Assembly (NCBI GenBank): GCA_021787175.1
Contig: JAJYMF010000076.1
Coordinates: forward strand, 1-14,771
Reading direction: 5' to 3'
Source of the DNA: Pseudomonadota bacterium
Lineage (GTDB): Bacteria > Pseudomonadota > Gammaproteobacteria > Xanthomonadales > Rhodanobacteraceae
Length of the DNA stretch: 14,771 bases
The notes beneath the pieces were generated by a model that was not told where the DNA came from, did not search any database, and saw only the letters and a program-made list of their open reading frames with translations. How positions within the stretch are numbered: position 1 is the first letter of the stretch; each line of letters begins with the position of its first letter. Below are positions 7,672-13,906 of the stretch, piece by piece. The position numbers were made by a program, and so were the translations under genes.

Positions 7672-8964
7672 TCAGGATTCGACGACGTTCGGTCCGGCTT
7701 TCAGACGCGAGATGCCGAGCGCCCGCAGCACGTATTTCTCATACACCGGATTGGTATTGCCGGTCTTCATCTTGCGGATGAAGTACTTCTCGAAGACGAC
7801 CTTGGCCGGGTGTACCCACTTGCCGACCTTGGCCCAGGTGACGTTGCGCGGCGGAATCTGCGGCAGCGCGACGAAGGCGGCGCCGGTGTCGCCGAGGTCG
7901 GCCAGACAGATCGCGTTCCAGGTCGCCACCTCGCGCGGTTCGTGGCCGGCCAGTTCCGACTGGATGTTGTGCACCAGCGCGGCGACCATCGACTCGATCA
8001 TGTAGCCGGTCTTGGGCGCGCCGGTCGGCACGGGGGTGGCTTCGACCGGCGGAATCGCCACGCATACGCCCGCCGAATAGATGTTCGGGAACTTCGGGTT
8101 TCGCTGGTGCTTGTCGATCAGCACGAAACCGCGCGGATTGCACAGGCCCTCAACCTTGCGCACGGCATCGACGCCGGTGAATGCCGGCAGCATCATGCAG
8201 TACTTGAACGGCAGCGTATGCTCGGTCAGCGGCTGGCCCTTGGCGTCCATCTCGGTCACGCTGATTTCGTTGGCGCGAATCTCGGTGGGCCTGGCGTTGG
8301 TGATCCACTTGATGTGGCGCTGGCGGAATTCGGCCTCCAGCAGGCCCTTGGAATCGCCGACACCGCCCAGCCCCATGTGGCCGATGTAGGGCTCGCTGGT
8401 GACGAAGGTCATCGGCACGCGATCGCGCAGCTTGCGCTTGCGCAGGTCGGCGTCGAGGATCGCCGCGAACTCGTAGGCCGGGCCAAAACAGCTGGCGCCG
8501 GGCGCCGCACCGACCACGATCGGGCCCGGGTCCTTGAGAAACTGCTGATAGGCGACCCACGCCTCGACCGCGTGCGGCGTGGTGCAGATCGAATGCGTGT
8601 TGGCGGCGGGGCCAAAGCCGGGAATCTCGTCGAACGCCAGGCGCGGACCGGTGGCGATCACCAGATAGTCGTAACTGATCGTGCTGCCGTCCTCGAGCAC
8701 CAGGGCGTTTTCGGCCGCCTTGATCTCGACCGCGGGCTGGTCGCGGAACTCGATGCCCTTTTTCGCCAGATAGGGCGCCACTTCGAAGCCGATGTCGTCG
8801 GGCTTGCGCCAGCCCACCGCGACCCAGGGGTTGGACGGCGTGAACGCGAAGCGCGGGCCGTCACCGACCACGCTGATGCGGTGCTCCTTGCCCAGCGCCG
8901 CACGCAACTCGTAAGCCGCCGGCATGCCGCCGACGCCGGCACCCAGAACGACGATATGTGCCAT
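7672..8964 (-). CDS. sqr: Sulfide:quinone oxidoreductase (SQR), type I-like
   Basis: This 430-residue membrane-associated flavoprotein oxidises sulfide to sulfane sulfur and reduces quinone. It opens with the FAD-binding motif VVLGAGVGGMPAAYEL and has a second dinucleotide segment (VIATGPRLAFDEIPG) at about 102-116. The three cysteines known for the redox centre of the Acidithiobacillus enzyme have close matches: Cys127 in HSICTT, Cys159 in GASCFGPAYEF, and Cys353 in AICLADLGD. PTGAPKTGYMIE near 313-324 and the C-terminal WVHPAKVVFEKYFIRKMK segment, the likely membrane anchor, also fit. The ATG at 8964 follows GGGAG by 6 nt. It is the first gene of a leftward operon and divergent from the ArsR repressor. 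Flavocytochrome c sulfide dehydrogenase is less likely, as no Tat signal is seen. Confidence 0.93.
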   Translation of the reverse strand: MAHIVVLGAGVGGMPAAYELRAALGKEHRISVVGDGPRFAFTPSNPWVAVGWRKPDDIGFEVAPYLAKKGIEFRDQPAVEIKAAENALVLEDGSTISYDYLVIATGPRLAFDEIPGFGPAANTHSICTTPHAVEAWVAYQQFLKDPGPIVVGAAPGASCFGPAYEFAAILDADLRKRKLRDRVPMTFVTSEPYIGHMGLGGVGDSKGLLEAEFRQRHIKWITNARPTEIRANEISVTEMDAKGQPLTEHTLPFKYCMMLPAFTGVDAVRKVEGLCNPRGFVLIDKHQRNPKFPNIYSAGVCVAIPPVEATPVPTGAPKTGYMIESMVAALVHNIQSELAGHEPREVATWNAICLADLGDTGAAFVALPQIPPRNVTWAKVGKWVHPAKVVFEKYFIRKMKTGNTNPVYEKYVLRALGISRLKAGPNVVES

Positions 8965-9067
8965 GTGAGTCTCCCGATCGGGCCGTGGGGGGGAAGCGCA
9001 GCGCTGCGGACCCGGACGCTGCGTTCGGGCTTGCCGCCGAGTAGCCTGGCAGGTCTGCTACGCATCT

Positions 9068-9087
9068 AATTTAGTGACATCTTATTT
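9068..9087. promoter_or_regulatory. AT-rich candidate operator, site 3 (sqr / ArsR repressor)
   Basis: AATTTAGTGACATCTTATTT matches site 1 at 14 of 20 positions, sharing TTAGTG and ATCT, but is itself less symmetric (5 of 10 pairs). An overlapping CTAATTTAG palindrome (9066-9074) offers another half-site arrangement. It overlaps the -10 of the leftward sqr promoter and the -35 of the rightward repressor promoter, so one bound dimer could control both, giving autoregulation. Confidence 0.5.
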
Positions 9088-9096
9088 ATATTTCAA
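9068..9096 (-). promoter_or_regulatory. Candidate sigma-70 promoter of the sqr operon
   Basis: Read leftward, TTGAAA (9096-9091) lies 17 nt from TAAATT (9073-9068), close to -35 and -10 consensus with ideal spacing, in the only AT-rich stretch of the 220-bp divergent region. Its -10 is covered by the candidate operator at 9068-9087, which fits repression. Confidence 0.5.
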
Positions 9097-9103
9097 CTAG
9101 AAT
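9074..9103 (+). promoter_or_regulatory. Candidate sigma-70 promoter of the ArsR-family repressor gene
   Basis: GTGACA (9074-9079) and TAGAAT (9098-9103) are separated by 18 nt and each match consensus at five of six positions. The promoter faces the sqr promoter in an overlapping, back-to-back layout and shares the candidate operator. Confidence 0.45.
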
Positions 9104-9184
9104 GTCGACGATGGCCGCCGCGCCTGCACAGGGTGCTCCGACTGCCCGCTGAATGCGACCCAAGCCGATCAGGAGATCCCGCCG

Positions 9185-9550
9185 ATGCTCCCGCGAGCCT
9201 CTGCCTCCCGCACTACGTTCGACGTCAAGGCGATGGAAAAAAATGCCGATGAGGCCGCACGGCTGCTGCGCGCGCTGGCCAATCCGCAACGCCTGCGCGT
9301 GCTGTGTCTGCTGGTGGGCAACGAGCTGTCGGTGGGCCAGATCAACGAGTGCGTCGAACTGAGCCAGTCGGCGCTGTCACAACATTTGGCGGTCCTGCGC
9401 GAGGAAGGGCTGGTGCATACCCGGCGCGAAGCGCAGACGATCTTCTATTCGCTGGCCAAGGGACCGGCGCAGACGCTGATCATCGCGCTGCACGGCATCT
9501 ACTGCTCACCCTCGGGGCGTCGCCGTGAAAGCGCACTCTGCCGTCCTTGA
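9185..9550 (+). CDS. bigR: ArsR/SmtB-family repressor of the BigR/SqrR persulfide-sensing type
   Basis: This 121-residue winged-helix protein has a helix-turn-helix at about 49-77, with recognition helix SQSALSQHLAVLREEGLV, and a beta-wing RREAQTIFYSL. Cysteines lie at residues 41 (VLCLL) and 107 (IYCSP). This is the pair and spacing that form the tetrasulfide bridge in the persulfide sensor SqrR, and BigR/YgaV have the equivalent pair. Metal-binding ArsR motifs such as ELCVCDL are absent. It therefore probably represses the sulfide genes until persulfides modify the two cysteines. Cys56 and Cys119 are extra. The ATG follows AGGAG by 9 nt and gives the SqrR-like numbering. The gene is divergent from sqr and its 3' end overlaps an antisense LysR fragment by 52 nt. 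The symbol names the family; bigR and sqrR are equally fitting. Confidence 0.9.
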   Translation: MLPRASASRTTFDVKAMEKNADEAARLLRALANPQRLRVLCLLVGNELSVGQINECVELSQSALSQHLAVLREEGLVHTRREAQTIFYSLAKGPAQTLIIALHGIYCSPSGRRRESALCRP

Positions 9551-9831
9551 ACGGCGACGGCTGCAAGCGCATCCACACGCCCCGCGGCGATGGCGCGCAT
9601 GGCGTCGAATGCGGCGAGCAGGATTCGAGCCTGGCGCACGCACTCACGCCCCTCGCCGGTGATGCGCACGCTGCCGTGACCGCGATCGAAGCAGTGGATG
9701 CCGAGGTAATCCTCCAGCTTGCGCAGCTGGATGCTCACAGTCGACTGCCTGGCATGACAGCGGTGCGCTGCCTGGTGGAAATTCAGGCACTCGGCCACGG
9801 CAACCAGATAGCGAAAATCGCGGATTGTCAT
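9499..9831 (-). pseudogene. Truncated LysR-family regulator, OxyR-like N-terminal fragment
   Basis: From the ATG at 9831 the 110-residue frame starts MTIRDFRYLVAVAECLNFHQ and continues with a LysR winged helix-turn-helix (STVSIQLRKLEDYLGIHCFDR) and linker helix (RQARILLAAFDAMRAIAAG). The pattern is closest to the OxyR start, MNIRDLEYLVALAEH. LysR proteins are about 300 residues long; here homology stops near residue 85 and the remaining 25 residues are unlike the family. The inducer-binding domain is missing, and the frame ends inside the antisense ArsR gene. A deletion or rearrangement remnant is most likely. A short DNA-binding protein still made from it cannot be excluded. Confidence 0.75.
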
Positions 9832-9866
9832 GGCACCGCCCGTGACCGATGCGCCACACTGGCTGT

Positions 9867-9896
9867 GCCATGGGGATTTGTCCAAATGGTTTTGGC
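9867..9896. promoter_or_regulatory. Compound dyad upstream of the LysR fragment and metX-like gene
   Basis: The sequence has the form GCCA-N5-ATTTG-TC-CAAAT-N5-TGGC, with all nine outer and inner pairs perfectly symmetric about 9881/9882. It lies 35 nt upstream of the LysR-fragment ATG and within the 184-bp region divergent to the metX-like gene, the usual place for a LysR-type or other dimeric regulator site. It may be a leftover operator of the now truncated regulator. Confidence 0.45.
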
Positions 9897-10015
9897 CATC
9901 GCCGTCATTGAGTGCGGCAATGATGCTGCTGCAGATCCGGCCGTGATGCAGCGGCGGGGCTTGGAGCGATGCGCGCCGACCGCTAGGCTTGCCTGCCCCC
10001 GCCACCGACGCACGC

Positions 10016-11116
10016 ATGGCCGACGTCCGCCGCTACTTCGATCTCCCCTCGCCCTTTGCGATGAAACGCGGCGGCCGCCTGCACCGCGCCCGGCTGGCCT
10101 ACGAGACCTGGGGCACGCTGACACCGGCGCGCGACAACGCCGTGCTGATCCTCACCGGCCTGTCGCCCAGTGCGCACGCGGCATCCAGCGCCGACGATCC
10201 CAGCCCGGGCTGGTGGGAAGCGATCATCGGTCCCGGCAAGGCGCTCGACACCCGCCGCTGGTTCGTGATCTGCGTCAACGCACTGGGGAGCTGCAAAGGA
10301 TCGACCGGGCCGGCCTCGATCGACCCGGCGACGGGCGCCCCCTATCGGCTCGACTTCCCCGAACTGGCGCTGGAGGACGTCGCCAACGCGGCGCACGCAC
10401 TGGCGCAGGGGCTGGGCATCGAACGGCTGGCCTGCCTGATCGGCTGCTCGATGGGCGGCATGGCGGCGCTGGGCTACATGCTGCTGCACCCCGGCAGCGT
10501 GCGTGCGCACATCAGCATCTCCACCGCACCGCAGGCGCAGCCGTTCGCGATCGCGATCCGCTCGCTGCAGCGCGAGGCGATCCGGCTCGATCCGAACTGG
10601 AACGAGGGGCGCTACGACGATGCGCATTATCCCGAACACGGCATGCAGATCGCGCGCAAGCTGGGCGTGATCACCTACCGTTCGGCGATCGAATGGCACG
10701 GCCGCTTCGGGCGTATCCGCCTCGACGCCGAACACCGCGAGGACGACCCCTTCGGCTTCGAATTCCAGATCGAGTCCTACCTCGAAGGCCATGCGCGCCG
10801 CTTTGCCCGCAGTTACGACCCCAACAGTTACCTGTACCTGTCGCGCGCCAGCGACTGGTTCGACATGGCCGAGTACGGCGCCGGCGACGTGCTGGCCGGA
10901 CTGCGGCGCATCCATGTCGAACGTGCGCTGGTGATCGGCGTCGACACCGACATCCTGTTTCCGCTGCAGCAGCAGCAGCAGATCGCCGACGGCCTGACGG
11001 CCTCCGGCGCCACGGTCGAGTTCGTCGCCCTCGATTCGCCGCAGGGCCACGATGCGTTTCTGGTCGATACGGAACGCTTCGGCGCGGCCATCGCGCGCTT
11101 CATGGCGGCGGGCTGA
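10016..11116 (+). CDS. metX: MetX-family homoserine/serine O-acyltransferase
   Basis: This 366-residue alpha/beta-hydrolase of the MetX family carries the nucleophile motif GCSMGGM with Ser145, and D312 (GVDTDILFP) and H345 (PQGHDAF) complete the expected triad. The family-typical VNALGSCKGSTGPASI segment is at 88-102. MetX proteins acylate L-homoserine for methionine synthesis. A branch in Xanthomonadales, with GSCKG rather than GGCMG, is known to be serine O-succinyltransferase serving cysteine synthesis. This protein looks closer to that branch, so the symbol is a family name, not a proven substrate. The ATG at 10016 is preferred over a TTG at 9989, which adds nine residues before MADVRRYFDLPSPF. 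The ribosome-binding site is weak either way. A CAG run encodes five Gln at 318-322. Confidence 0.88.
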   Translation: MADVRRYFDLPSPFAMKRGGRLHRARLAYETWGTLTPARDNAVLILTGLSPSAHAASSADDPSPGWWEAIIGPGKALDTRRWFVICVNALGSCKGSTGPASIDPATGAPYRLDFPELALEDVANAAHALAQGLGIERLACLIGCSMGGMAALGYMLLHPGSVRAHISISTAPQAQPFAIAIRSLQREAIRLDPNWNEGRYDDAHYPEHGMQIARKLGVITYRSAIEWHGRFGRIRLDAEHREDDPFGFEFQIESYLEGHARRFARSYDPNSYLYLSRASDWFDMAEYGAGDVLAGLRRIHVERALVIGVDTDILFPLQQQQQIADGLTASGATVEFVALDSPQGHDAFLVDTERFGAAIARFMAAG

Positions 11117-11351
11117 GAGGCATCGTGAAGCCTAGTGTGGCCGACCGCGCGGCGGCATGGCATGCGCGGGCGCCTCATCCGCGTGCCCGGGCACCGTCAC
11201 CAGCGGCATCGCCGTCCGGCGGAACGTCGCTGCAAGTCGCCGGGCCCGCCGTGCGGTATGCGAGCCTGCGGGCAACCTTGCTCTTGTCACCACGACGATC
11301 GCGGCCGCGGCCTCGACCGCCTGCACTGATTGCCGCATACTTTGCGCTCGC

Positions 11352-11438
11352 GCCGAAGTGGCGGAATCGGTAGACGCAGCGGACTCAAAATCCGCCGCCC
11401 TTAAAAGCGTGAGGGTTCGAGTCCCTCCTTCGGCACCA
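11352..11438 (+). tRNA. tRNA-Leu (anticodon CAA)
   Basis: The acceptor arms GCCGAAG and CTTCGGC pair perfectly, with discriminator A and an encoded CCA end (11436-11438). The anticodon stem GCGGA/TCCGC closes the loop CTCAAAA, giving anticodon CAA, which reads UUG leucine. The T arm is GAGGG-TTCGAGT-CCCTC. The long class II variable arm and 87-nt length fit leucine. A strong inverted repeat lies about 50 nt downstream. Confidence 0.96.
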
Positions 11439-11490
11439 TCGGCACTTCCGAGCACGTCCGCGGTGTCGCGATTTCGTTGCGATTGCCCGA

Positions 11491-11521
11491 AGCGAGATGG
11501 GACCCGGGAACCCGTCTCGCT
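11491..11521 (+). terminator. Strong inverted repeat downstream of tRNA-Leu, probable terminator
   Basis: AGCGAGATGGG (11491-11501) pairs with CCCGTCTCGCT (11511-11521) over 11 bp with one G-T wobble, around a 9-nt ACCCGGGAA loop. It lies 53 nt after the tRNA, where a terminator is expected. The tail CGGTCTATT is only mildly T-rich, so termination is likely but not certain. Confidence 0.45.
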
Positions 11522-11612
11522 CGGTCTATTGCAGCGACGCTATCGCCTAATCTTTGAATCTGTCGGCGGGCCGCCTCGTACTCTTACGCAAGGTATTGTG
11601 CCAAACCTGACT

Positions 11613-13652
11613 TCAGTCCTCGGGTTTGTCGCAGTCCGGGTCACCGCTGACCCCGCTGGCGGCATCGCCTTCGCACACCTTGCCTCCACCCTCGTCGTCG
11701 CCGCTTTGGGTGCCTAACTGCGTGCCGTCGAAAGCTGCAAACAAACCACGGCCGCCCACCTGTCGAGCGATGGTGGCTAGCGCGTCCTGCGCGCTGGCCG
11801 GGCCGGTGGTGGCGTTCTGCGTGGGATCGTTCACGCAGGTACCCGTGCAGCCGTCGGCGTAGCCGACCAGCACACGCCCGAACTTATCCACGGTAATATC
11901 GTTGAAGTCGAGCAAGTTCCGGCATGGATTGCTGCCGCCCTGGTTCCAGATGCAGCCGCGCTGGACCGGATCGGCCGGCGTTGCGTCGGCGGTGGTCCAG
12001 GTGCGGCCGCCGTCGTAGGTGAAGGATACGTAGAGATGCCAGACCCCAGTGAAGTCGGCCGACTGGGTATCTCCGGCCGTCTGGGTGCCGAGGAAAGCGA
12101 AGGCCGCGCGGTTGCCATCGCCGGCGATCACCTCAGCGAACTCCGCATTCTGGATCCCAAACGGGGTGCCCGCGTCCTCCGATTTCGACCAGTGCAGCCC
12201 GCGGTCGTGGGAGACCGCGATCTTCGGGTGACCGTCCGCGTTCACGTAGCCGAAGTAGACGGTGTTATCAGCACCCGCCGCGACGGAAGGATCACTGCCG
12301 GGGCTGATGCTCTTACCATCCGGCACGGTCCGCACGACCCAGCTCCAGCCGTTGTCCGTGGAAACGGCCACGCCGGGCCGGCTGACACCGTTGGCGTCGG
12401 AGCAATTCTCGTTGGGAACGTAGACGGTGCCGTCGGGTGAGACGCGGACGTGGCCGTGCAGGCCGCCGCAGGTGCCCGGCGCGACGGGAAGGTCGACGCC
12501 GTTGTGGGTGGTGAACGTGTAGATGGGCATGCCCGGCCCAAAGGTGAACCCGCCGTCATCGCTGCGCGAACAAAAAGCGGTGGCGATGTCCTGCGAGCAG
12601 TAGTAGATCGCATGGGGATACGACGTTTGCGCCAGCGGCAGCGGAGCCGGCGCGTAAGGGCCTCCGCCCAGCGTCTGATGGTCCACGCCAGCTGGCTGGC
12701 CGGAGCCTTGTGTCGGAAACCACGTATTGCCGTCATCGTCTGTGAAGGACAATTCGCTGGTGGCGCCATTGAGCTGCGACGAGAAGGTGCGGTTCGGGCC
12801 GCCGAATTGGCTGTCGTCGGTGAACAGGATCGGGTCGAGGCTCAGCCGCGCGAACGGTGAGCGCTTGTCCTCCCAGAACGCGCTGGCGGGCTTGACGGCG
12901 TCGTTGAACGTCACGCGCAGCGTGTGGTTTCCCGCTCCGATAAAGACCTTGCCGGTGTTCCAGTTCACCCCGATGGACGGCTCACCCGCGCCGTGCTCCC
13001 CGGCCGACGTTGAGCCCAGTGCCGGCTGAATGCAGCTCGGAGGCTGTTGCGTTCCTGAGCAATCCGGTGGAGCGGGATAGTTCGCGAAGGCGGGCACCCC
13101 GGGTGAGGGGGGAGGAGGAGGCGGCGTGGTGGGTCGCGGTGCAATCGTCAGCGTCACCACGGCGTGAGCGGTCGTGGGCATAGGCGCCTGCGAAGCCACC
13201 GATCGGATGTGCCAGACTCCGTCGATGGGATCTGTGACCGTCAGGACCTCCTCGCCCGGCCCGGTTGAGGTGACGTCAGGCGAACCCGGGCCATGGTCGG
13301 CGCCGTTGGGGCTGATGGCGTAGACGTCCAGGTCGGTCGGCAGCGTGCTGGTCCATGTGTACTGGATCGTCAACTTAGCCGTCATCGTCCGGTAGAAGGA
13401 GGCCGCCGGAGCAGGAAGCACGACATTCAGGTCGTAGTTGTCGCAGATTCCGGGCGGGCAGATGTCCTGCACACCCACGTTGACCACGGTGCCACCGCCG
13501 ACCGCAGCAAAGTCCCACGACACGGGGCCTGAGCTGCTACTGATAGATCCGCTGGTCGGCATGGCCGCATAGACAAGCGCCGCCAGAAAGACCAAGGAGA
13601 AAACCAAGCCGGTCAACGCCGAGCGGAGCACATTGGGACGCGACTGATTCAT
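11613..13652 (-). CDS. Exported Asp-box (BNR-repeat) beta-propeller protein, function unknown
   Basis: This 679-residue protein has a Sec signal peptide (basic start, hydrophobic core about 12-30, likely cut after YAA). Residues about 42-170 form a beta-rich domain resembling the pre-peptidase or P-domain type (LDVYAISPNGADHGPG, GVWHIRSVAS). A Pro-rich linker follows (172-188), then a propeller region with five Asp-boxes, S-x-D-x-G-x-x-W-like, ending near 311, 371, 438, 488 and 552. The C-terminal tail is acidic and carries cysteines. Asp-boxes occur in sialidases, but no sialidase Arg triad or FRIP motif was recognised, so no enzyme activity is claimed. The ATG at 13652 follows AGAGGT by 6 nt. 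Its GC content and codon choice appear less extreme than the neighbouring genes, and with the adjacent tRNA this suggests acquired DNA. Confidence 0.87.
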   Translation of the reverse strand: MNQSRPNVLRSALTGLVFSLVFLAALVYAAMPTSGSISSSSGPVSWDFAAVGGGTVVNVGVQDICPPGICDNYDLNVVLPAPAASFYRTMTAKLTIQYTWTSTLPTDLDVYAISPNGADHGPGSPDVTSTGPGEEVLTVTDPIDGVWHIRSVASQAPMPTTAHAVVTLTIAPRPTTPPPPPPSPGVPAFANYPAPPDCSGTQQPPSCIQPALGSTSAGEHGAGEPSIGVNWNTGKVFIGAGNHTLRVTFNDAVKPASAFWEDKRSPFARLSLDPILFTDDSQFGGPNRTFSSQLNGATSELSFTDDDGNTWFPTQGSGQPAGVDHQTLGGGPYAPAPLPLAQTSYPHAIYYCSQDIATAFCSRSDDGGFTFGPGMPIYTFTTHNGVDLPVAPGTCGGLHGHVRVSPDGTVYVPNENCSDANGVSRPGVAVSTDNGWSWVVRTVPDGKSISPGSDPSVAAGADNTVYFGYVNADGHPKIAVSHDRGLHWSKSEDAGTPFGIQNAEFAEVIAGDGNRAAFAFLGTQTAGDTQSADFTGVWHLYVSFTYDGGRTWTTADATPADPVQRGCIWNQGGSNPCRNLLDFNDITVDKFGRVLVGYADGCTGTCVNDPTQNATTGPASAQDALATIARQVGGRGLFAAFDGTQLGTQSGDDEGGGKVCEGDAASGVSGDPDCDKPED

Positions 13653-13749
13653 CTTGCACCTCTTTGTGTTTCTTCTCGGGGAGATTCGGTGGCTGAAAAT
13701 CGGTTCTGAAACATCCAATGAAAAATTCGATAAGTTTTACGAATACTGC

Positions 13750-13767
13750 TGACGCCCCCCAGCGTCA
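13750..13767. terminator. Short hairpin between secretin and beta-propeller genes
   Basis: TGACGC and GCGTCA pair over 6 bp around CCCCCA. It lies after the secretin stop in the leftward direction, ahead of an AT-rich stretch (about 13710-13745) that could hold the propeller-gene promoter. No clear T-run follows. Confidence 0.25.
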
Positions 13768-13786
13768 AGTAGTAGCACGCAGCTTT

Positions 13787-13818
13787 AGAGTCCGATCCTC
13801 AGAGAGTCCGATCCTTAG
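13787..13818. repeat. 16-bp tandem direct repeat, two copies
   Basis: AGAGTCCGATCCTCAG is followed directly by AGAGTCCGATCCTTAG, matching at 15 of 16 positions. It lies about 135 nt upstream of the propeller-gene ATG in non-coding DNA. It could be a slippage duplication or a pair of regulator sites about one and a half helical turns apart. Confidence 0.7.
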
Positions 13819-13906
13819 GTTCCACACGAATCCTCATTGCAGAACCGCTGGTTGCATGATGCGCGATCGAGCGGAGTGCGCATGACGCGCCGGTGCAGCC
13901 CGGGAT

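Noticed and set aside
8997..9008. 12-bp palindrome CGCAGCGCTGCG in the sqr leader
   Set aside because: Short GC palindromes are frequent in this DNA; it is far from the promoter elements and has no terminator-like tail.
7573..9069. A 498-codon frame antisense to sqr
   Set aside because: It lies opposite the well-supported SQR and shows low-complexity His/Arg/Gly content with no motif.
10966..10982. CAG triplet run as a possible regulatory microsatellite
   Set aside because: It encodes five Gln in frame in the metX-like protein; five copies is short and gives no sign of phase variation.
9547..11373. A 608-codon frame overlapping the metX-like gene
   Set aside because: It is an Arg/Ala/Pro-rich shadow in another frame of the metX-like gene, whose catalytic motifs are intact.
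11352..11613. tRNA-Leu as an attachment site for an integrated element
   Set aside because: No duplicate of the tRNA 3' end and no integrase gene were found in the window, so there is only positional suspicion.
11157..11717. Open frames through the tRNA gene (reading AEVAESVDAADSKSAALKS on one strand and EGGTRTLTLLRAADFES on the other)
   Set aside because: These are the familiar false proteins produced by translating a leucine tRNA gene, not real genes.
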